DNA of 64,000 nt. Origin: JAPPOI01 sp028818055 (GTDB lineage Bacteria > Pseudomonadota > Alphaproteobacteria > Rhodobacterales > Rhodobacteraceae). The position numbers and the translations under genes are program-made. How positions within the stretch are numbered: position 1 is the stretch's first letter; the number at the start of each line of letters is the position of its first letter. The notes below the pieces were generated by a model. That model made no database searches, was not told where the DNA came from, and saw only the letters and a program-made list of their open reading frames with translations. The stretch spans positions 372,001 to 436,000 of the forward strand of contig OZ253954.1 in NCBI GenBank assembly GCA_965267405.1, written 5' to 3'. Below, piece after piece: positions 58,631 to 64,000 of the stretch.

Positions 58631-60301
58631 ATGTATAAATACAACGACTTCGACGCAGCATTCATCCAAGAACGCGTGGATCAATTCCGGGCTCAGGTCG
58701 GCCGCCGCATTGACGGCAGCTTGACGGAGGACGAATTCAAGCCGCTTCGGCTGATGAACGGTCTTTACCTTCAGCTGCACGCCTACATGCTGCGTGTTGC
58801 GATCCCGTACGGCACATTGAATTCAGCGCAAATGCGGCAACTCGCACACATCGCCGAAAAGTGGGACAAAGGCTACGGTCACTTCACGACCCGCCAAAAT
58901 ATCCAGTACAACTGGCCGCGTCTGGAAGATGTGCCGGACATGCTGCAGGCTCTGGCCGATGTTGGAATGCACGCCATTCAAACCAGCGGCAACACCATCC
59001 GCAACGTGACTGCCGACCATTTCGCTGGCGCGGCAGCGGACGAGATTGAAGATCCGCGGCCCGTCGCGGAATTGCTGCGCCAATGGTCGACAGACCACCC
59101 GGAATTCCAGTTTCTGCCGCGTAAGTTCAAAATTGCTGTGACAGGAAGCCCCAACGATCGCGCGGTGACCAAAGCGCACGACATCGGTCTGCGAATGGTG
59201 CGAAACGATGCCGGTGAGCCCGGTTTCGAAGTCATCGTGGGTGGCGGTTTGGGTCGTACACCTATGGTCGGAAAAGTCATTCGCGACTTCCTGCCACGCG
59301 AGGATTTGCTGCCCTATGTCGAAGCCATTGTCAGCGTCTATAATTTGCTTGGCCGACGTGACAACAAATACAAAGCGCGTATTAAAATCACGGTTGCCGA
59401 GAATGGATTGGACACTTACCGCGACTTGGTAGAGTCACGTTTCCAACAATTGCGGTCGGAATTCAGTGGGTTCGACCAGGAGCTTCTTGCACAAATCGAA
59501 CAATTCTTCGCACCACCGGGTTTCAGTCGAAAATCGACCGGCGGGTATGAAGCAGCACGGTCTGCGAACCCCGCTTTCCGTGCCTGGACTGACACAAACC
59601 TGTCGGCACATCGCGCCGATGGCTACGCGATCGTCAGTATTTCTCTGAAGGCGCATGGGTCTACACCCGGAGATGCGACCGCGGAGCAAATGCGGGTTCT
59701 CGCCAATCTTGCCGAGACATATGGCCACGACGAGCTTCGCATCAGTCACGAGCAAAACGTCATTATCCCGCATGTTCACAAATCTGACTTGCCGGCCATC
59801 TACTCGGTTCTGCGCGAGCACGGATTGGCGACGGCGAACATTGGCTTGATCAGCGATATTATCGCGTGCCCGGGTATGGATTACTGTGCGCTTGCTACTG
59901 CAAGATCGATCCCAATTGCCCAGGAAATCGCAGAACGCTTCGATGAGCTGAAGCTTGAGCACGATGTTGGACCGCTCAAGATCAAGATCTCGGGCTGTAT
60001 CAATGCGTGTGGGCATCACCATGTCGGCCACATCGGTATCCTCGGGCTCGATCGCGCTGGTGTCGAAAACTACCAGATCACGTTGGGCGGCGACGGCACC
60101 GAAACAGCTACGATCGGCGAACGAGCCGGCCCAGGTTTCAGCGCGGACGAAATCATCCCAGCGGTTGAACGGTTGGTTTACGCCTATCTCGACCTTCGCG
60201 AAGACCCGACAGAGACATTCCTCGAGACGTACCGTCGGCTCGGACTCGCCCCGTTCAAAGCTGCGCTCTATCCAGAAAAAGAGGCCGCAAATGCCGCTTG
60301 A
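58631..60301 (+). CDS. cysI: Assimilatory sulfite (nitrite/sulfite) reductase hemoprotein
   Basis: Six-electron reduction of sulfite to sulfide using siroheme and a [4Fe-4S] cluster. 556 residues, two ferredoxin-like half domains (GHFTTRQNIQYNWP with QNIQ substrate-side residues; GTRP-type LRISHEQNVIIPHVH in the second) and the cluster ligands ACPGMDYCALA and GCINACGHHHVG, that is C-x5-C and C-x3-C. RKFKIAVTGSPNDR lies in the first siroheme domain. ATG 58631 is at the DUF2849 stop. No flavoprotein CysJ is present; a reduced ferredoxin from the fpr gene product at 61.5 kb is the likely donor. Confidence 0.95.
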   Translation: MYKYNDFDAAFIQERVDQFRAQVGRRIDGSLTEDEFKPLRLMNGLYLQLHAYMLRVAIPYGTLNSAQMRQLAHIAEKWDKGYGHFTTRQNIQYNWPRLEDVPDMLQALADVGMHAIQTSGNTIRNVTADHFAGAAADEIEDPRPVAELLRQWSTDHPEFQFLPRKFKIAVTGSPNDRAVTKAHDIGLRMVRNDAGEPGFEVIVGGGLGRTPMVGKVIRDFLPREDLLPYVEAIVSVYNLLGRRDNKYKARIKITVAENGLDTYRDLVESRFQQLRSEFSGFDQELLAQIEQFFAPPGFSRKSTGGYEAARSANPAFRAWTDTNLSAHRADGYAIVSISLKAHGSTPGDATAEQMRVLANLAETYGHDELRISHEQNVIIPHVHKSDLPAIYSVLREHGLATANIGLISDIIACPGMDYCALATARSIPIAQEIAERFDELKLEHDVGPLKIKISGCINACGHHHVGHIGILGLDRAGVENYQITLGGDGTETATIGERAGPGFSADEIIPAVERLVYAYLDLREDPTETFLETYRRLGLAPFKAALYPEKEAANAA

Positions 60302-61040
60302 AAACTCTCTTGATACACTTGAGGACCGCGTAAGCGGCTTGAACCAACGGTTTCGCCATCATTCTGCACTTGAAGTTTTGGAACACGGGTTGACCGATCC
60401 ATTGGTCGGCCCAACAGCTATGGTATCGTCGTTTGGAGCTGAATCTGTCGTCCTTTTGCATATGCTCGCGACCATCGACCGTACGGCTCCTGTGCTGTTT
60501 TTGGATACCGAGATGCTGTTCCCGGAAACGTTGGATTATCAGCGCGAAGTTGCGACAAAACTTGGTTTGACTAATGTTCAAGTCATTCGCCCCGATCGAG
60601 ATGCGATCTTCTTGACGGATCCAAACAATCGACTGCATGCGACAAGGCCCGATGCCTGCTGTGCCCTGCGGAAAACCGAGCCATTGGAGCGTGCGCTCGC
60701 TCCGTACGATGCATGGATTACCGGTCGGAAAAGGTTTCAGGGCGGGCAACGCGCCGCGTTAAATTTTTTCGAGGCGACCACAGAAAACCGTATCAAAATC
60801 AATCCCTTGGCGCATTGGGGGCCTGACGAAATTCAGGACTATATTCAGAACAACCGGCTGCCACGGCACCCGTTGGTTGCCAAAGGTTTTCCGTCTCTTG
60901 GCTGTGCACCTTGCACAACACGGGTAGCTCCCGGCGAAGATCAACGCGCGGGACGTTGGCGTGGTCGGGACAAGGTCGAGTGCGGCATACATTTCAAAAA
61001 CGGCAAAGTCGTGCGATCGACGACAGAGGTACTTTCATGA
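60291..61040 (+). CDS. cysH: Adenylylsulfate (APS) reductase, [4Fe-4S] type
   Basis: Reduces adenylylsulfate to sulfite with thioredoxin. 249 residues; SFGAESVVLLHMLA and FLDTEMLFPETLDY form the PP-loop-like nucleotide site. The cysteine pairs DACCALRK and LGCAPCTTRV are the four cluster ligands that mark APS rather than PAPS reductases, and ECGIHF supplies the catalytic C-terminal Cys. Starts inside the last codons of cysI (11-base overlap). Confidence 0.94.
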   Translation: MPLENSLDTLEDRVSGLNQRFRHHSALEVLEHGLTDPLVGPTAMVSSFGAESVVLLHMLATIDRTAPVLFLDTEMLFPETLDYQREVATKLGLTNVQVIRPDRDAIFLTDPNNRLHATRPDACCALRKTEPLERALAPYDAWITGRKRFQGGQRAALNFFEATTENRIKINPLAHWGPDEIQDYIQNNRLPRHPLVAKGFPSLGCAPCTTRVAPGEDQRAGRWRGRDKVECGIHFKNGKVVRSTTEVLS

Positions 61041-61456
61041 GCGTTATCATCACCGACCAAGGCTTTTCCCCGGAAGATTGGACCGCGGGCTTCGTTCCAT
61101 TGGAAGAATTGGCCGCAAACGACGCTGGGCCTGCGGTCGCTGTGGATCTGCCATCAGATACCGAGCCTTCGGAACTCGACGGTCGTCTGGATGCAATTGA
61201 TTTGATCCGCATCGATTTCCCCAGTTTTGCCGATGGGCGTGGGTTCACAATTGCCCGACGCCTGCGCTTGATGGGGTTTGTCGGCCGGTTGCGCGCCAAA
61301 GGGCACGTCATCGCCGACCAATACGCAATGGCGCGACGGTCGGGATTTGATGAAGTCGAAATCGACGACGATCTCGCCGCACGGCAACCTGAAGAGCAAT
61401 GGCTGCGACGGGCTGATTGGGAAGCCCACAATTATCAAGCGCGGCTGCGGGCTTAA
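61037..61456 (+). CDS. DUF934 protein of the sulfate assimilation operon
   Basis: A 139-residue DUF934 protein. IRIDFPSFADGRGFTIARRLR is the signature; FDEVEIDDDLAARQPEEQWL follows. ATGA overlap with the cysH stop. Regular companion of cysI/cysH in proteobacteria, proposed assembly or accessory factor; role not established. A GC-rich inverted repeat with TTTAT-less context follows, so the operon may continue to fpr. Confidence 0.9.
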   Translation: MSVIITDQGFSPEDWTAGFVPLEELAANDAGPAVAVDLPSDTEPSELDGRLDAIDLIRIDFPSFADGRGFTIARRLRLMGFVGRLRAKGHVIADQYAMARRSGFDEVEIDDDLAARQPEEQWLRRADWEAHNYQARLRA

Positions 61457-61522
61457 CCCCCCTTTCGCAAATCCGAAATCACCTTTATCTAGAGGCTCGG
61501 GGTGTCAGCCCCGATTGACAGT

Positions 61523-62347
61523 ATGACCGAACAAACACCTGTGACACAGACCGCCGCCAAACCCGTCGCCCTGCCCGACGCACAAACCGTAACGCAAGTC
61601 GAGCATTGGACCGACAGGCTGTTTTCGTTCCGCTGCACGCGACCTGCGTCTCTGCGTTTTCGCTCGGGCGAATTCGTAATGATCGGGCTTCTGGGTGACA
61701 ACGGCCGCCCTCTGCTCCGTGCGTATTCCATCGCGTCCCCAAGCTGGGACGACGAGCTGGAGTTTTATTCCATCAAGGTTCAGGACGGCCCGCTCACTTC
61801 GAAACTGCAGCACATTCAGCCCGGGGACGAGATCATCTTGCGACCCAAGCCAGTTGGCACATTGGTCCATGATGCTCTGCTACCGGGAAAGCGTCTTTGG
61901 TTCTTCGCAACGGGAACAGGAATTGCACCATTTGCTTCCCTGATCCGCGATCCAGAGACCTACGAGGCATATGATCAGGTCATCCTGACCCATACCTGCC
62001 GCGATGTTGCCGAGTTAGAGTATGGCCGCAGGTTGGTCGAACACGTGAAAACTGACGAGATGATGCGCGAACTTACCGATGGCGGTGTCGACAAGCTGGT
62101 TTACTACCCAACGACAACGCGTGAAGAGAGCCCGAAAATGGGGCGGATCACCGACCTGTTGAAGTCCGGTGAAGTTTTCGCAGATTTAGGTGTCGAGGGG
62201 ATCTCGCCGGATACCGACCGCGCCATGGTGTGTGGCTCGATGGGACTGAACTTGGATCTTAAGGAAATTCTGGAAGGCTTCGGCCTGGAAGAAGGCGCCA
62301 ACAGCGATCCAAAACACTATGTCGTTGAGAAAGCCTTCGTCGGCTAA
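61523..62347 (+). CDS. fpr: Ferredoxin/flavodoxin-NADP+ reductase
   Basis: FAD enzyme passing electrons between NADPH and ferredoxin. 274 residues: FRSGEFVMIGLLG, RPLLRAYSIASPSWD (FAD, RxYS), FFATGTGIAPFASLI (NADP ribose), VCGSMGLNLDLKEIL and the C-terminal YVVEKAFVG aromatic end. ATG 61523 chosen; a GTG at 61502 would add seven residues. Its place 66 bases after the cys operon suggests that it feeds CysI. Many alphaproteobacterial fpr genes respond to oxidative stress; not visible here. Confidence 0.93.
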   Translation: MTEQTPVTQTAAKPVALPDAQTVTQVEHWTDRLFSFRCTRPASLRFRSGEFVMIGLLGDNGRPLLRAYSIASPSWDDELEFYSIKVQDGPLTSKLQHIQPGDEIILRPKPVGTLVHDALLPGKRLWFFATGTGIAPFASLIRDPETYEAYDQVILTHTCRDVAELEYGRRLVEHVKTDEMMRELTDGGVDKLVYYPTTTREESPKMGRITDLLKSGEVFADLGVEGISPDTDRAMVCGSMGLNLDLKEILEGFGLEEGANSDPKHYVVEKAFVG

Positions 62348-62370
62348 TTGACCGGAAATTCAAAACGAAA

Positions 62371-62405
62371 GGCCGCGCAGACAATCTCCGCGCGGCCATT
62401 TTCTG
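62371..62405. terminator. Intrinsic terminator between fpr and the repeat protein
   Basis: GGCCGCGC (62371-62378) and GCGCGGCC (62390-62397), 11-base loop, then ATTTTCTG. It lies between convergent genes. Confidence 0.8.
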
Positions 62406-63197
62406 TTACATACCAAGTGCTTGTTTTACTTGGTCGATCACGCCTTCAACCAGTTCAGGGTTGTCCGCGGCCGCCGAGATTGCGGCCTCCAGCGTGGTTT
62501 TTTGAATTGCACCAAGATCGCTTGCCTTGACGGCATCGGTTAGCGCGCCGGCATCAAATCCGTCGACCGTCAGAGCGTCGCCAAGGGTCGAGGCCATCCC
62601 ATCGCTCGCGGCGTCTGTTGCAGCATCTGTCGCAGTGTCGGCTGCATCAGCCGCGGTATCTGCTGCGTCGGTTGCAACATCGCCAGTGCCTTCAACAGCA
62701 TCGTTTGCTGCGTCAGTTGCGCCCTCAACCGTATCGCCAACGGCGTCGGTCGCAGCGTCGGCGGCTTGACCTGCAGTATCGGCGGCGCTGTCTGCGGCAT
62801 CGGTGGCAGCGTCTGTGACGTCGCTTGCAATACCTTCGACGGCATCCGTCGCTTGACCGGCCAAATCGTTGACCACGTCGCCAACAGCTTCGGCTGCGGC
62901 TGAGCCTTCGCCCAGCGCATCGTTCACAGCATCGGTTGCTTGCTCGGCAACGCCCTCAACCGCTTCATTGGCCGCATCGACAGCACCTTCGACGGCGTCC
63001 GTAACCGCATCAGATGCGCTTTCGGCAGCGTCGGTCGCCGCGTCTGAAGCGTCTTCAGCAGCCTCGGTTGTTTCCTCAATGGTTTCTTCAACCGCCGCAG
63101 GAGCTTCGACGATCGGTTCGCCTTCTTGCCCACCCATTATGTACCACGCCACGGCGCCAATAATGACCACCGCCGCGATTATCATCAGTGCTCTCAT
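62406..63197 (-). CDS. Membrane-anchored Ala/Asp/Thr repeat protein
   Basis: 263 residues: an N-terminal membrane helix (RALMIIAAVVIIGAVAWYIMG), an acidic linker rich in Glu and Ala, then about 150 residues of degenerate short repeats of the type DAATDAADSAADTA, DAVEGATDAAN, DAVNDAL, and a C-terminal globular-looking domain (TVDGFDAGALTDAVKASDLGAI to VIDQVKQALGM). The repeats are predicted long amphipathic or polar helices with the look of LEA or coiled-coil spacers, strongly acidic. ATG 63197 has AAGGAG eight bases upstream. No family assigned. Probably extends into the periplasm. Confidence 0.75.
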   Translation of the reverse strand: MRALMIIAAVVIIGAVAWYIMGGQEGEPIVEAPAAVEETIEETTEAAEDASDAATDAAESASDAVTDAVEGAVDAANEAVEGVAEQATDAVNDALGEGSAAAEAVGDVVNDLAGQATDAVEGIASDVTDAATDAADSAADTAGQAADAATDAVGDTVEGATDAANDAVEGTGDVATDAADTAADAADTATDAATDAASDGMASTLGDALTVDGFDAGALTDAVKASDLGAIQKTTLEAAISAAADNPELVEGVIDQVKQALGM

Positions 63198-63406
63198 ATC
63201 GTGCACTCCTTTCCAAATTTGCCGCCCTCATGCGGCATCGCAGCAAAGAAAGTCGAGTCGTTCACTGACGTCACGGGGGAAAATGGCGGAAGTCGGCGCA
63301 TATCCATGGTCACTTTCCGCGGCATTCTTCTTAAATGCGGTTGAAAGACCCGAATACACTCTTTATTTTCCGGAGCCTAAGACGTGAACATAAAAGGAAG
63401 AACACC

Positions 63407-63949
63407 ATAGCCCGCAGACCACACAACGCACCGCCGGTGCGTGAAACCGGACCTCGCGTCAACGACCGAATCCGGGCCACTGAAATCAGGTTAATTGGAG
63501 CCGACGGAGAAAATGTAGGAGTCGTTTCGCCTGAACGAGCGCTTGAAATGGCTGAAGACGCAGGATTAGACCTGGTCGAAATCTCTCCAAATGCTACCCC
63601 CCCTGTCTGCAAAATCATGGACTTTGGTAAGTTCAAGTACGAGCAGCAGAAACGCGAAAGCGAAGCTCGGAAAAAGCAGAAAACCATCGATGTAAAAGAG
63701 GTGAAGTTTCGCCCCAACACCGACACTCATGACTATGACGTCAAGATGAGGAATGTGACGCGCTTCTTGGAAGCCGGCGACAAAGTCAAAGTCACGTTGC
63801 GGTTCCGCGGTCGCGAAATGGCACACCAGAACCTTGGACGCGAGCTTTTGGAACGCGTCGCCGAGGACATCAAGGAGATCGGCAAAGTTGAGAACATGCC
63901 GAAGATGGAAGGTCGCCAAATGGTCATGATGATCGGGCCTGCGAAGTAA
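63407..63949 (+). CDS. infC: Translation initiation factor IF-3
   Basis: 180 residues. N-domain: ARRPHNAPPV, DRIRATEIRLIGADGENVGVV, DLVEISPNATPPVCKIMDFG; linker KYEQQKRESEARKKQK; C-domain: DVKEVKFRPNTDTHDYDVKM, LRFRGREMAHQNLG, MEGRQMVMMIGPAK. The natural start should be just before ARRPHNAPP, and the codon there is ATA (63407), with AAGGAAG six bases upstream; no ATG, GTG or TTG stands in a suitable place. The next in-frame start upstream is ATG 63335, which lacks a ribosome-binding site. An unusual start fits IF-3 autoregulation, known from AUU in E. coli. Confidence 0.93.
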   Translation: MARRPHNAPPVRETGPRVNDRIRATEIRLIGADGENVGVVSPERALEMAEDAGLDLVEISPNATPPVCKIMDFGKFKYEQQKRESEARKKQKTIDVKEVKFRPNTDTHDYDVKMRNVTRFLEAGDKVKVTLRFRGREMAHQNLGRELLERVAEDIKEIGKVENMPKMEGRQMVMMIGPAK

Positions 63950-63970
63950 TCTTCGAGGGAAGCCCTTCTA

Positions 63971-63998
63971 AAAGCCCGGCTTGGACCGGGCTTTTTTA
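63971..63998 (+). terminator. Intrinsic terminator after infC
   Basis: AAAGCCCGG (63971-63979), six-base loop, CCGGGCTTT (63986-63994), then further T. If it works, rpmI/rplT, which usually follow infC, are transcribed separately or are elsewhere. Confidence 0.85.
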
Positions 63999-64000
63999 TT

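Noticed and set aside
61457..61522. Inverted repeat GGCTCGGGGTGTCAGCCCCGA before fpr as terminator
   Set aside because: CGGGG/CCCCG can pair but no T-run follows; it could equally be part of a leader, so I do not call it.
62527..63387. Ser/Ala-rich plus-strand frames opposite the Ala/Asp repeat protein
   Set aside because: They result from reading repetitive GC-rich codons on the other strand; the minus frame has a membrane anchor and ribosome-binding site.

Overview
The window comes from the chromosome of an alphaproteobacterium of the Rhodobacterales, most likely a marine Roseobacter-group member. The evidence is a complete Rhodobacter-type gene transfer agent (GTA) cluster, a permuted two-piece tmRNA next to the alphaproteobacterial ClpXP adaptor SspB, an AcuI-type acrylyl-CoA reductase, a VPLPA-CTERM protein, the alphaproteobacterial F1-ATPase zeta inhibitor, and a DUF2849/DUF934-containing sulfite reductase operon. 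Assignments rest on reading protein motifs and gene order; no database search was run.

Layout. 0-6.7 kb: lower glycolysis and pyruvate oxidation (partial pgk, class I aldolase, FtsB-like protein, pdhA, VOC protein, lipoyl-bearing pdhB, pdhC, small lipoprotein). 6.7-9.2 kb: cysteine synthesis (cysK, cysE) and a DksA-type zinc-finger protein. 9.2-23.5 kb: a GTA structural cluster on the minus strand, g1 to g15 plus a DUF2793 protein, all open. 23.6-28.3 kb: mltG, fabF, acpP, fabG, fabD (fatty-acid and peptidoglycan block, minus strand). 28.4-34.4 kb: cytochrome b561-like protein, acuI, tmRNA, sspB, an unrecognised protein, fumC, DUF4169 and ribbon-helix-helix proteins. 34.7-38.5 kb: a cytochrome P450 coupled to a membrane alpha/beta hydrolase, ccdA, a TusA-like protein. 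38.5-44.7 kb: rne and a DctB/DctD-like two-component pair whose regulator lacks the sigma-54 GAFTGA loop. 44.7-48.3 kb: purQ, purS, purC, ATPase zeta inhibitor, DUF1127, coaD, CBS protein. 48.3-53.9 kb: valine/methylmalonate-semialdehyde catabolism (LysR regulator, mmsA, 3-hydroxyisobutyryl-CoA hydrolase, mmsB), interrupted by a VPLPA-CTERM protein. 53.9-56.8 kb: DUF808 membrane protein, second P450, Lrp regulator. 56.9-62.3 kb: assimilatory sulfate reduction (cysG, DUF2849, cysI, cysH, DUF934, fpr). 62.4-64 kb: an Ala/Asp/Thr repeat protein with one membrane anchor, and infC, which appears to start at an ATA codon.

The genes are mostly core metabolism, and the GTA is the one specialised system. 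The points most worth a second look are regulatory. A promoter runs into an intrinsic-terminator-like hairpin just before GTA g1. A 10-bp GC inverted repeat lies between the capsid gene and g6. LacI-type palindromes precede pdhA and a DUF1127 gene. A hairpin covers the cysG ribosome-binding site. infC has an apparent rare initiation codon. I found no CRISPR array, transposon, rRNA, tRNA, integrase or defence system. I see no clearly new multi-gene system; the least explained gene pair is the P450 plus membrane hydrolase at 34.7-37.3 kb.
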